The notes under the pieces are model-generated. The model had not been told where the DNA came from. It made no database searches and worked only from the letters and a program-made list of their open reading frames with translations. Positions 8,185 through 16,605 of a stretch of DNA of 35,831 nucleotides are shown here, piece after piece (position 1 is the first letter of the stretch; each line of letters opens with the position of its first letter). The position numbers and the translations under genes are program-made. The stretch comes from a bacterium (GTDB lineage Bacteria; Margulisbacteria; Marinamargulisbacteria; JABIPA01), in NCBI GenBank assembly GCA_018699495.1, contig JABIQV010000005.1:1-35831 (forward strand), read 5' to 3'.

Positions 8185-9567
8185 TTATATTATTTCAAGA
8201 AATTTTAACATATTTTGTACTGAAATAAATTTTTCTCTTGGCTTGCCTTTTTTTGAACCTTCACGTTTTTCGTGTAAATCTAGTTTTTTCCAGTCATTAA
8301 AAGTGACTTTTTGTTTAATTGTTGAGGCAATGAACTGTTCGAGTCCCCTGTTTTTAGATCGAGTCAATTTGTTTAGATCCTCTGAAAATGCGTTGACGGA
8401 CTCAGATGCACATCGTTTATTAGAGCCTATTACACCCGATGGACCTCGTTTAATCCATCCTGCCACGTATAGACCCTTTTCAGCTTTGTTGTGGCTATTC
8501 GTCACTCTTCCTAATGTATTTGGTATTATTCCTTTTTTTTCATCAAAGGGGATGGTATCAATTTTACTACCTAGATAACCGATGCTTCTAAATACGATGT
8601 TTGTTGAGATGGTTTCTTTTTTTGAAGTTAAAACGGCTTTTCTGTCACTTGCAGGACCTGTCATTTGGTTGACCGAAAACTCAATCGAGTCAATTTTTTC
8701 TATTCCTTTGAATTCTATTGGGCTTAAATGAAAATGGATATTTATGGTTTTTGTTTTGGGGGAGGTTTTATTATTTATTTCTAGGGAATAATTCTTTAAA
8801 AGTTCGATGTTTTTCAGGTTTTTTTTTGTATTTGAAGTAGTAAGATAATCAATAACGCTTTTTTCAATATTTAAATCATTTGGATCCACGATTACTTTTG
8901 CATTTTTAAGGTGTGAAAATTCATTGAACTCGTTTGGAGTAAATTTAGATTGAGCGGGACCTCTTCTTCCTACAATATGGATGGTTTGGATGTTACTTTT
9001 CTTTAGTTTGTTTAGAATAGATTCTGGTATTTCCGAATTCGAAAGTTCGTCGGGTGTTTTTGCTAGAATTCTAGCGATATCTAAGGCAACGTTTCCTTGA
9101 CCAATGATGACGGCGGATTTCCCAGATAGATCGAAGGATTCGTTTACGAAGTCTGGATGACCGTTATACCAAGCGACAAACGACGCAGCCGTGTGGCTAT
9201 TTTTTAAATTTTCGCCGGGAATATTTAAATCTCTACTATGGTTAGCGCCGGTAGTAATAAATGTTGCATCTACATAACGTCTGATGGCACCGATTTTGAC
9301 ATCTTTTTCTATTTCACAGTTGCCAATAAAATGGAATGATTGTGACTTGTACGCGATTTTTTCAAAATAGGATTCTAGATTTTTCATTTTGAAATGGTCA
9401 GGTGCAACGCCACCTCTTAATAGACCATAAGGGGTAGGTAGTTTTTCGAACATAAATATTTCTAGAGGGATATTAAGTTTAAGAAGGGCATCAACAACAT
9501 AAAACCCGCTAGGGCCTGCTCCGATAATTGCAATTTTATATGGAGTATCATTTATTTGGTCATTCAT
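8185..9567 (-). CDS. FAD/NADP-dependent ferredoxin (adrenodoxin-type) reductase
   Basis: A 460-aa flavoprotein of the adrenodoxin reductase/FprA family, which passes electrons between NADPH and ferredoxin. Visible in order: FAD-binding IGAGPSGFYVVDALL, the family motif PTPYGLLRGGVAPDH, NADP-binding GQGNVALDIARIL, VGRRGPAQSKFTPNE, and the C-terminal LYVAGWIKRGPSGVIGSNK. Length matches the family. It is the first gene of the long minus-strand run toward metX. The 224-base upstream gap probably carries its promoter, although I saw no convincing boxes. No ferredoxin is encoded in the window. Identification at family level is secure, the partner is unknown. Confidence 0.93.
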   Translation of the reverse strand: MNDQINDTPYKIAIIGAGPSGFYVVDALLKLNIPLEIFMFEKLPTPYGLLRGGVAPDHFKMKNLESYFEKIAYKSQSFHFIGNCEIEKDVKIGAIRRYVDATFITTGANHSRDLNIPGENLKNSHTAASFVAWYNGHPDFVNESFDLSGKSAVIIGQGNVALDIARILAKTPDELSNSEIPESILNKLKKSNIQTIHIVGRRGPAQSKFTPNEFNEFSHLKNAKVIVDPNDLNIEKSVIDYLTTSNTKKNLKNIELLKNYSLEINNKTSPKTKTINIHFHLSPIEFKGIEKIDSIEFSVNQMTGPASDRKAVLTSKKETISTNIVFRSIGYLGSKIDTIPFDEKKGIIPNTLGRVTNSHNKAEKGLYVAGWIKRGPSGVIGSNKRCASESVNAFSEDLNKLTRSKNRGLEQFIASTIKQKVTFNDWKKLDLHEKREGSKKGKPREKFISVQNMLKFLEII

Positions 9568-9791
9568 ATTTTTTGAAAACCTTTCTTACATAAGTGATAG
9601 TTGAACAATCTTATATACATTCAAAATATTTGGGAACAATGGTGAGCGACTTACCTTAAAAAATTATTGCTTAGCATGATACCAACGTTTTTAAGTGATA
9701 GTCTCTTATTCTCGTTTCTATATTTTTTTATCTTGAATTCTTTTTTAAATAGTAGCTTAGTTTTTATGTTTGGACTAGGTTTTTGAGTAGT
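9568..9791. other. Intergenic region upstream of the FprA-type reductase
   Basis: An AT-rich 224-base gap between two minus-strand genes. It should hold the start of the long minus-strand transcription unit. I found no consensus promoter, strong hairpin or small ORF with a ribosome-binding site. Confidence 0.4.
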
Positions 9792-10709
9792 TTATGGCTC
9801 AAGTTTAATGTTTTCGAGGAGTCTTTTTTTTGAACGATAGAGTGGAGAGTTTTTTGGTATGGAGGGTGGTGGTGTTTCTGTTTTGAGGCGTTCAATAAAA
9901 TCAAATCCAACCCCTGACGCGGGTTTTAGAGAGTCCCAATTTGTTAAAGGTATAGATGCGTGATTGAATGGACAGACTTCTTGGCATATATCACAACCAA
10001 AAACCCAACCATTATATGTTTTGAATTCTTCATTTTTTAATGGAGTTTTATGTTCGATTGTTTTGTAACTGATACAGTTTTTGACAATCATTTTCCCGTC
10101 TGACGTTAATGCATTTGTCGGGCATTGATCAATGCATTTTGTGCAGGATCCGCAGCTGCCTTTAAGTGGAGTGTCCACTGTAAGGTCGATATCTATAAAC
10201 ATAATAGCTATGAAGAAATATGAACCTAGCTTTGGTCGTATTATCATCGTATTTTTTCCTCTAAAACCGATTCCCGCTTGAATTGCTAAGCTTCTATCTG
10301 CAATTGGACGGCTATCTACGCCGTAATAGGTATTTATTTTTCGTTTCGATTTTACGAATTCGTCTAGTTTTTTAAGTTTGTCCATAATGACGTAGTGATA
10401 GTCTGTTCCAACAGCGTATCTGGAAATTTTGTAAGGTGTATCTAAAAATTTTTTTGACGTATTTTTATAGTTTTTAATTAAAACAATTGCCGTTTTTGCA
10501 TTTTTTAGAAGAAGGGTGGGATTTTCTTTAAAGGGTAGGTGTCGCTTTAGATAGGACATATCTTCTATTTTATCATTTTGAATCCAATCTCTATATTCAT
10601 TGAGTTTGTCGTTTAGAAAAGGTGATGTAAATTTGCATTCGTCAAACGTTAGAGTTTTGGTCGCGTATTCAATGATATTGTTTTTTAAAATTTGTGAAGG
10701 TATGTTCAA
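9792..10709 (-). CDS. queG: Epoxyqueuosine reductase
   Basis: Performs the last step of queuosine tRNA modification, reducing epoxyqueuosine with cobalamin and two [4Fe-4S] clusters. Both cluster motifs are visible: CGSCTKCIDQCP and CDICQEVCPFN. The family segment VDSRPIADRSLAIQAGIGFRGKNTMII, with the conserved Asp, precedes them. At 305 aa it is at the short end for QueG and lacks the C-terminal HEAT-like extension of longer members. The start is a TTG two bases after the psd stop, without a visible Shine-Dalgarno sequence. An in-frame stop just upstream excludes a longer protein, so translation is probably coupled to psd. Cobalamin must be made or imported by the host. Confidence 0.94.
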   Translation of the reverse strand: MNIPSQILKNNIIEYATKTLTFDECKFTSPFLNDKLNEYRDWIQNDKIEDMSYLKRHLPFKENPTLLLKNAKTAIVLIKNYKNTSKKFLDTPYKISRYAVGTDYHYVIMDKLKKLDEFVKSKRKINTYYGVDSRPIADRSLAIQAGIGFRGKNTMIIRPKLGSYFFIAIMFIDIDLTVDTPLKGSCGSCTKCIDQCPTNALTSDGKMIVKNCISYKTIEHKTPLKNEEFKTYNGWVFGCDICQEVCPFNHASIPLTNWDSLKPASGVGFDFIERLKTETPPPSIPKNSPLYRSKKRLLENIKLEP

Positions 10710-10711
10710 AA

Positions 10712-11569
10712 TTAATTGTTGCTACGATCGATAGTGTGATCTTTTATTATTTGGGTTAGTGTCGCTATTTTTTGACCGTAATTAAGGTGCGATTTTTGTT
10801 CTATAATGAAGTTTGTTTTCATAGATTTTTCTAATAGTAAAACAATAGTAGATCCTAGATTGAACGTGCTTATCCATTCCCCTTTTTTAATGGATATAGG
10901 AGCCGAAAATGTTTTATTTGGAGATGTTTGTTTATCTGAGGATTGGTTAAAGGTTTTATCATATTCTAAGGAAATACTGGATACGTTCATCGCTGCAACT
11001 TTAACTAAAGCTATTTTTCCAAAAGGTGTTTGAATAAAGGTTGTTACTCGTTCATTTTTAATGTAAAGACCGTCTAGATTTTCAATATAAGGAGACCTTA
11101 CGGGATATAGGGCGCCAGGTACGTAAGAATACCCTATAATTTCGCCATCGCAAGGACTAAAAATTCTATGACAATCTTTGGGCGATAAATAGACTGTTAT
11201 AAATTGGCCGTCTTGAAAATGGGAGGAAAGATCGTGGCTAAGCAAATCGTTTACAGAAAAATTGATTCCTTTTGCTTGGATTAGCGTGTTGTTTTTAAAG
11301 TTATCAAAAATAAGAGTTTTGCCGTCAACAGGGCTGGTTAATGATGTGTCTAAAGGATCTATTGTTCGGCAGTCTTTTTTTAGCCCTCGGGTAAAGAATT
11401 TATTAATGCTTGTATAGGTGGATATTGGATTTTCTACTTCATTAAGATTGACACCAAATATTTTTGAAAATGTGTTTAGGATGAATGGTCTTAGGATTCT
11501 TGGAATGTAAAGGGTTGTTATTTTTTCAGTGAGTAGACAAATCCCTTTTGCAATGTTTGATTTATACAT
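10712..11569 (-). CDS. psd: Phosphatidylserine decarboxylase proenzyme
   Basis: Makes phosphatidylethanolamine from phosphatidylserine at the inner membrane, using a pyruvoyl cofactor. The self-cleavage motif LGST is at residues 238-241, so cleavage between Gly239 and Ser240 would leave a short C-terminal alpha chain. Other family signatures are INKFFTRGLK, SPVDGKTL, YLSPKDCHRIFSPCDGEI (the catalytic His region) and PGALYPV. The 285-aa length matches the bacterial proteobacterial-type form. It is followed by queG after two bases. The upstream region is shared with the divergent TonB-like gene. Confidence 0.95.
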   Translation of the reverse strand: MYKSNIAKGICLLTEKITTLYIPRILRPFILNTFSKIFGVNLNEVENPISTYTSINKFFTRGLKKDCRTIDPLDTSLTSPVDGKTLIFDNFKNNTLIQAKGINFSVNDLLSHDLSSHFQDGQFITVYLSPKDCHRIFSPCDGEIIGYSYVPGALYPVRSPYIENLDGLYIKNERVTTFIQTPFGKIALVKVAAMNVSSISLEYDKTFNQSSDKQTSPNKTFSAPISIKKGEWISTFNLGSTIVLLLEKSMKTNFIIEQKSHLNYGQKIATLTQIIKDHTIDRSNN

Positions 11570-11691
11570 AGGGTATTAATATAGCTACCTAAAATTAAAA
11601 TGTCCATTTTCATGTTTTTATTTTGGTATAAATATACATCGCATTCAAGTTTAAAAATGCATCGTTTGACTAGGACTATCTATAGGTATTT

Positions 11692-11719
11692 TTGAAAAGA
11701 ATTTGAAAAAAAATAGAAT
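11692..11719 (+). promoter_or_regulatory. Possible promoter of the TonB-like gene
   Basis: TTGAAA at 11692-11697 and TAGAAT at 11714-11719 are separated by 16 bases, ending 20 bases before the ATG at 11740. The short leader would have no Shine-Dalgarno sequence. Only a motif match in A-rich DNA, so weak. Confidence 0.35.
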
Positions 11720-11739
11720 TCCTATACCATCAATTTAGT

Positions 11740-12564
11740 ATGTTGGAAAAAAATAAAGGAATTATCGGTCAGCTGAAAAATATTATAGACGATTATCATA
11801 TTTTTGATACTGAATTTCCTAAGCAAATATCAAGAAATATCTTGAATAAATTTTTTTCTTTCTTGTTATCTATTATCATTGGGACAGGATTTTTTTTGGT
11901 ATTATTTTTTGGTTTATATTCATCGTTTATGGATGTAAGTCAGTCGTATAGTTCACAAAATGGAAATAGCATGGATTTATCTGTTCATGTTTCTTTGGAT
12001 GAAACTAGCAATGAACTTGAACGTGATCGGTCTGAGGAGACTTTCTATAATTTGGAAGCAGAAGCAGAAGCAGAAGCAGAAGCAGAAGAACGGACTATCT
12101 CTGACTTTAATTTGGAAGAACCTAAAGGTGGCCTTAAGGAGTCGGGATCCGGGTATGGTCATATTCAAAAAACTTATCGTAGGTTTAAGTCTTTAGATGA
12201 ACGTGAAAATGTTAACCATATTTTGAATTCAACAAGTCATTCAACCCCTATATTTGATTTAAGAAAAGTATCGGGACGTAATGGGGACGTACCTAACTTA
12301 TTAAAGGGAGTCGTAACTCATTATCCTGAATTTGAATATATTCAGAAAATTGAAGGCCAGGTTGTTCTGAAATTGGATATTAATGAAAATGGATATGTAG
12401 AGTCTTGGGAAGTACTTGAAGGAGATTTGAGGCAAGGGTTTGTGCAGGCTTCTATAGAAATGGTTCAAACGTGGCAATTTGAACCTTATTTGGTTCAGTC
12501 CGTTAATTCTGAGTTTAAGGGATCTAAGTTTATACTGATTAAGATGTTTCATTTTAAATTATGA
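11740..12564 (+). CDS. TonB-like energy transducer with EA repeat
   Basis: A 274-aa protein with a cytoplasmic N-terminus of about 45 residues, one membrane segment (FFSFLLSIIIGTGFFLVLFFGLYSSF), an acidic periplasmic linker holding EAEAEAEAEAEE, and a C-terminal domain of about 85 residues (IQKIEGQVVLKLDINENGYVESWEVLEG, then VQTWQFEPY) that fits the TonB/TonB-like (AgmX/PglI-type) C-terminal fold. Unlike classical TonB the linker is Glu-rich rather than Pro/Lys-rich, and the N-terminal cytoplasmic part is long. No ExbB, ExbD or TonB-dependent receptor is nearby. The role is inferred: transmitting inner-membrane energy or force to an outer-membrane partner. It faces convergently the outer-membrane protein at 12768. 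Confidence 0.8.
   Translation: MLEKNKGIIGQLKNIIDDYHIFDTEFPKQISRNILNKFFSFLLSIIIGTGFFLVLFFGLYSSFMDVSQSYSSQNGNSMDLSVHVSLDETSNELERDRSEETFYNLEAEAEAEAEAEERTISDFNLEEPKGGLKESGSGYGHIQKTYRRFKSLDERENVNHILNSTSHSTPIFDLRKVSGRNGDVPNLLKGVVTHYPEFEYIQKIEGQVVLKLDINENGYVESWEVLEGDLRQGFVQASIEMVQTWQFEPYLVQSVNSEFKGSKFILIKMFHFKL
12055..12090 (+). repeat. Hexanucleotide microsatellite GAAGCA x5 plus GAAGAA
   Basis: Five perfect GAAGCA units followed by one GAAGAA lie inside the TonB-like gene and encode the (Glu-Ala)5-Glu-Glu stretch of the periplasmic linker. Because the unit is six bases, copy-number change would alter linker length by two residues without shifting frame. Confidence 0.95.
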
Positions 12565-12767
12565 AATTGTATTCGTTCGTTTAAATACTATAGGCATGAG
12601 ATTAACAAAGTTGGTCATATATGGGGCAAGTGACGGGTAAAATGATTAACTTATTAAAGCGTATGAACTTACACTTTTTCAAGTCTCATTTCTTTAGAGT
12701 GGTACTCTCTATAAAAAAATACGTTCAAATGATATACGTTGGTTTCTTAACCTCTGAAAATAACACA
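12565..12767. other. Intergenic region between convergent genes
   Basis: 203 bases separate the TonB-like gene from the convergent outer-membrane protein gene. A weak stem AGAGT-GGT-ACTCT lies near 12696, and the sequence ATACGTT occurs twice around 12720-12740. Neither has the T-run or strength of a good terminator. No ORF seen. Confidence 0.4.
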
Positions 12768-14066
12768 TTAAAATTTTAAACTCATTTGAGACCTTATATC
12801 CAGTGATTTCCCAGTTCCTTTATATTCTGAATTTGAGTCCCCAAAATAATGAATTAGTGAAGTATTAAAAACGAGTTCGTTAATCAACGTATAGCTCCAT
12901 CCAATATTTATTAACCCGGATCCATCGGTAATGTTTTGAAGAACATTTGTAAATGTAGTACTGGAATGGTTGGGGAATTCCGAAAGTGTAATAAAGGCTG
13001 AATGATAGTGTTTAGCTAATTGATTTGGAACGTAAAGATTAGCTTTAATTATGGTGTCCATTAAGGACGCATCCGTCCAGTTTAGTGTTTCAAATCCATT
13101 TGTTTGATAATAGTGTTCGTATGTAAGTCGAACCCTATTTGCTCGTTCCCAATTGATTGTTTTGCTTAATTGCCCCATCCATTGATATTGCCTAGATTCA
13201 GGTTTATATTGAATAGTTGATTCGCTGATATAGGGTTCTTTTCCATTGAATATACTTAATTCGGTTAATAAATCGAATCCAAATATATAAGTCGACGCTT
13301 CTAATCCAAATCGACTTGGTTGATTATATTTTAGTAACGAGGATACGCCCACTTCAATATTTTTTAAAGCGACTTCATATTTTGAGACAAGACTGATGTC
13401 ATTTATATCATCTGATTCCTGTGAATTTAAAAAGAAGTAAAGATTACGTTTAGTTCCATTTGGAATATGAACTTTTAGCCCATACACACCTTCTAGCGCT
13501 TGGTTTAGATTCAAAAAGTCTTTTTTGTCGACATTCACAAAATCAATTGGATTCCAAAAATATCCTTGTCCCCATTTTAGATATTGTTTTCCAACTCTAA
13601 AATAGGATGTGTAATCTAAATTGAAATCGATGAAATATTCTTTAATATTAACAATAAGTGATTGAGCTGTTGGAATGTCTGGATCATTTATTTGACCTAA
13701 ATAGATATCAATATATCCTTTAATTCCTTTTTGGAAGCGAAGGTCTAAGAAAAAATCAGCGTCCGAATATAACTGAAGTTGGTTATTTGATACGGTACGT
13801 TCATATAGATTAGAATTTTTATTTATTTCGTAGAGACCGTACATATTAATTATTCCAGTAAAATTCACTGTATTAGTTTTATCTATTAATGATGTTTTTG
13901 AAGGTTTAATTACGTCTATGGTTGTATCTATAGAGTCATTTTCAAAAAGAGATCCTTTGAAATCAAAAAATGGTTCGTTTACTATATTTTCGTAAGAAAA
14001 TATTGGCGAAAGGGTTAGAGTGGCTACAAGAAGAGATAGTGTAAAAAATTTTTTTAATGATTTCAT
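12768..14066 (-). CDS. Outer-membrane beta-barrel-like protein
   Basis: A 432-aa secreted protein with a clear signal peptide (MKSLKKFFTLSLLVATLTLSPIFSYE). The body has short alternating beta-like segments rich in aromatic residues (SYFRVGKQYLKWGQGYFWNP, YGLKVHIPN, RLTYEHYY), and the chain ends in Phe (IRSQMSLKF), as many outer-membrane barrels do. The YFRVGKQYLKWGQG motif resembles the RxGRQ-WG pattern seen in DUF1302-like and porin-like barrels. It is the last gene of the ABC/LolA operon, seven bases after the LolA-like gene. By analogy with MMPL-LolA-like-DUF1302 clusters, it may be the outer-membrane acceptor or exit for the cargo handled by that operon. Confidence 0.8.
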   Translation of the reverse strand: MKSLKKFFTLSLLVATLTLSPIFSYENIVNEPFFDFKGSLFENDSIDTTIDVIKPSKTSLIDKTNTVNFTGIINMYGLYEINKNSNLYERTVSNNQLQLYSDADFFLDLRFQKGIKGYIDIYLGQINDPDIPTAQSLIVNIKEYFIDFNLDYTSYFRVGKQYLKWGQGYFWNPIDFVNVDKKDFLNLNQALEGVYGLKVHIPNGTKRNLYFFLNSQESDDINDISLVSKYEVALKNIEVGVSSLLKYNQPSRFGLEASTYIFGFDLLTELSIFNGKEPYISESTIQYKPESRQYQWMGQLSKTINWERANRVRLTYEHYYQTNGFETLNWTDASLMDTIIKANLYVPNQLAKHYHSAFITLSEFPNHSSTTFTNVLQNITDGSGLINIGWSYTLINELVFNTSLIHYFGDSNSEYKGTGKSLDIRSQMSLKF

Positions 14067-14073
14067 TGTTGTC

Positions 14074-14889
14074 TTAGTTAGATAAATTTTCTAGGTAAGC
14101 TTTTGTAAATATGTGGTCGTCGATAGGACGAAACGTTATGTCTGTAATTTCCCAAACTGTTTTGTTTCCTTTTTCAAAATTATCCATCACCATTTGTTTT
14201 ATGGCAATGAATTTATCATTAATTTTCGAATATTTAAGGAAATATTGAGTAGAAATAAGAGAATTTGAATATGACTTGTTTTGAATTTTTAGAGGGAGTA
14301 AATTGTCTTGTCTGACCCATATTGTTAAGTTTGGGTAAGCAACATTCGGGAGGTCGGAGACAACATCAATTTTGTATGCTGGAATATTGCCTAAATTTAT
14401 TATTTGGATAATATCATTATCATTGGCATCTTTTTTTCCTTTGTATTGCAATTCGTATTTTGGCGTTTCAAAATCGCTTGTATTGGCATCTGAACCGGCA
14501 ATGCTTTCATCTCTACTTATGTGTTGAAATGTTCGAGTATTTCTTCTGTACATCCAAAAATGCTCATCAGATTTTAGGTATCCATTTCCTTTTTCTGATT
14601 CTGGAGCAGTCATTACGATTAAAAATTTGTCTGTGGAATTTTTTGCAAAATAAATCGATTCCATTTGTTTAATTCCTTGCTCTATATCTTGTTGAAGAAT
14701 TGCAACTTTTGCTGTGACATCTTTTTCTATCGTTTGTTGAGTATCTATTTGTTTTAGGATTTCGGTTATAGAAGGTTTTTGTTTAATAGAAGAGGCTGAC
14801 AGTGAAGAGGTTATTAATAACCCCATTAAAAATATAGTTAACGCAGTTGTTCGATTGTTTTGTATTGAGCGGGTTGTTTTATAATTCAT
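14074..14889 (-). CDS. LolA-like outer-membrane lipoprotein-sorting family protein
   Basis: A 271-aa periplasmic protein with an N-terminal signal segment (TTALTIFLMGLLITSSLSAS). The body matches the LolA-like family of about 250 aa annotated as outer membrane lipoprotein-sorting protein (PF17131-type): IYFAKNSTDKFLIVMTAPESEKGNGYLKSDEHFWMYRR, then ISRDESIAGSDANTSDF and YPNLTIWVRQDNLLPLKIQ. These carriers have a half-barrel that shields a lipid chain. Its start has AAAGGA eight bases upstream and lies 14 bases after the permease gene, so it belongs to the same operon and probably receives its hydrophobic cargo from the ABC transporter. Confidence 0.9.
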   Translation of the reverse strand: MNYKTTRSIQNNRTTALTIFLMGLLITSSLSASSIKQKPSITEILKQIDTQQTIEKDVTAKVAILQQDIEQGIKQMESIYFAKNSTDKFLIVMTAPESEKGNGYLKSDEHFWMYRRNTRTFQHISRDESIAGSDANTSDFETPKYELQYKGKKDANDNDIIQIINLGNIPAYKIDVVSDLPNVAYPNLTIWVRQDNLLPLKIQNKSYSNSLISTQYFLKYSKINDKFIAIKQMVMDNFEKGNKTVWEITDITFRPIDDHIFTKAYLENLSN

Positions 14890-14903
14890 GAAATTGTCCT
14901 TTC

Positions 14904-16604
14904 TTAACGTCTTAGTGCTTCTGATGGGCTTAGTTTTGCCGCATTTCTACAAGGGAAATAAACTGTAATGAGTGTGAAGCCTAGAACTAGCAATAAATTT
15001 TTAATAATATGGGATAGTGTCGGTAAAAAATAAATACTGTTATCTACAAGTATCATATTTAAGGCATTGTCTGTAGTGAATTTTAATAATGAAAGACCTT
15101 TCATAACACCGAAAGAAATGACGATACCAATTAGTGAACTTACGGTTGCCAGGATTAACATTTCTAAAAGAAAAATCCATTGTAGGTGTATTTTTTTAAG
15201 ACCTATTGCTCGTAAGGTTCCAATTTCTCTATATCGTTCTTGTATGGTCATTCTTAATGAGTTTAGGACTCCTATCATAATAATAAAGAAAAGAATGATT
15301 GATACAGAAAGCACGACTAAATTAAACATTTGTTCGAATTGAATGACATCTTTCGCTGTTTCATACATTGACGATACGTCCAAAGTTGGCTGAGCTCGTT
15401 TATTTTTCATGAGTGACTTTAATTTTTTATTGAACGATATTGTGTTTTCCGTTCGATTTGTTAGTGTCCATTCTGTATCTATTAGTTTTAGAATATTTGT
15501 ATTTAAATTATTGGCAGTGAAATATTTTGTTAGGTTAATTCTGTTCTCAGGATAGTTCGTTTGGAATGTTTTAAAGAAAAGTCTGCTTGGCACAAATATG
15601 AGGTTTTTAGGGATATTAGAATATGCGCTTTTGACTGCATTTTTTAAAATTAAATCGGTGTTTGTTTTTGACTCTATTTTTTTGAACGTTATATGTGAAG
15701 ACGTCGTTTGCAATGAATTTGACATGATAGGGACGTTTAGTAATTGGTTGTGTTTTTGAGTTATGGTTACATCTTTGCGATTGATTCCTAAGAACTCTTG
15801 TAACTTGTTTTGTGTAGGAATTATACCGATGGGTACGACTATTACATTTTTATTTCCTAATTTTGCTTGAACTCCAAATTTTCCGGGAGACAACTGTTTA
15901 TGAATGTTATCTGCGGTTTCTTTTGCCTTTTTTGGGTTTTTTAGAAGTAATTTGAAGGCTCCAGATTCTTGGTTTTTATAGCCTAATAGTGTTTTTAATG
16001 TCGATGTTTTTGAAAAGATTGCATAATCCATAAACATATTTTTATTTTTTGTTATGATAGAGAGAATAAATGTTCCTGTATTTGTTTGCCCATTTACGTT
16101 TGTTGTTCGTATATTAACCGAATCACCGATAGATATATTCAGGGTTTCTGCTTTTTTCTCGGAAAGCATAATCGGGTTTTTTATAGATTCAAAGAGGTCA
16201 TAACTTCCCTTTAATGGTTTATATAGTTGTTTAAAATCAGGATGTAAATTTGTATTTGTTATCCAGGCATAATCACCTTTTCCATTTCCAACGACTCTTA
16301 CAAGGCTTCCTATGTCTTCTAATATCGATTGAATGTTTGGGTCGCTTTCTAGAATTATGGATTTGATTCTGTCTTTGTCTCTAAATATGGGAGAAATGAT
16401 TCGGCCATTTTCAATTCCTTGGACTTTTACATGGCCGGTCATGTATATCACCATTTTGTTTAAAATATTATCGGAGATGCCATTTGAGAATGCATTCGCT
16501 AACATCATAATTGCTATACCAAAACTTATAGACCCACCGATCATTAGGTTTCTTCTTTTTTGGCGTAAAAAATTTCTAAAGCTAATTTTCAAAATAGTAA
16601 ACAT
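14904..16604 (-). CDS. MacB/LolE-type ABC transporter permease 1
   Basis: A 566-aa membrane protein with the FtsX/MacB topology: one N-terminal membrane segment (MIGGSISFGIAIMMLANAFSNG), a large periplasmic domain of about 380 residues, and three C-terminal segments with the family motif EIGTLRAIGLKK. The last segment ends ARNAAKLSPSEALRR-like (FPCRNAAKLSPSEALRR), a typical C-terminus. The periplasmic domain is longer than in LolC/LolE (about 410 aa total), suggesting a different cargo or an extra inserted subdomain. The start has AAGGAG upstream and lies one base after the end of the second permease. Together with the ATPase and second permease it forms a mechanotransmission-type ABC complex. 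Confidence 0.93.
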   Translation of the reverse strand: MFTILKISFRNFLRQKRRNLMIGGSISFGIAIMMLANAFSNGISDNILNKMVIYMTGHVKVQGIENGRIISPIFRDKDRIKSIILESDPNIQSILEDIGSLVRVVGNGKGDYAWITNTNLHPDFKQLYKPLKGSYDLFESIKNPIMLSEKKAETLNISIGDSVNIRTTNVNGQTNTGTFILSIITKNKNMFMDYAIFSKTSTLKTLLGYKNQESGAFKLLLKNPKKAKETADNIHKQLSPGKFGVQAKLGNKNVIVVPIGIIPTQNKLQEFLGINRKDVTITQKHNQLLNVPIMSNSLQTTSSHITFKKIESKTNTDLILKNAVKSAYSNIPKNLIFVPSRLFFKTFQTNYPENRINLTKYFTANNLNTNILKLIDTEWTLTNRTENTISFNKKLKSLMKNKRAQPTLDVSSMYETAKDVIQFEQMFNLVVLSVSIILFFIIMIGVLNSLRMTIQERYREIGTLRAIGLKKIHLQWIFLLEMLILATVSSLIGIVISFGVMKGLSLLKFTTDNALNMILVDNSIYFLPTLSHIIKNLLLVLGFTLITVYFPCRNAAKLSPSEALRR

Positions 16605-16605
16605 A

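Noticed and set aside
8184-8212. Minus-strand TATAAT at the end of the reductase gene as an internal promoter for the redoxin
   Set aside because: The expected -35 position has almost no match, and the box falls in a very AT-rich stretch.
9783-9802. TTGAG...CTCAA inverted repeat at the queG stop as a terminator
   Set aside because: Only five base pairs, with a wide loop, so not distinguishable from chance.
11977-12168. Minus-strand ORF with FCFCFCFCF repeat
   Set aside because: Only the antisense reading of the GAAGCA microsatellite in the TonB-like gene.
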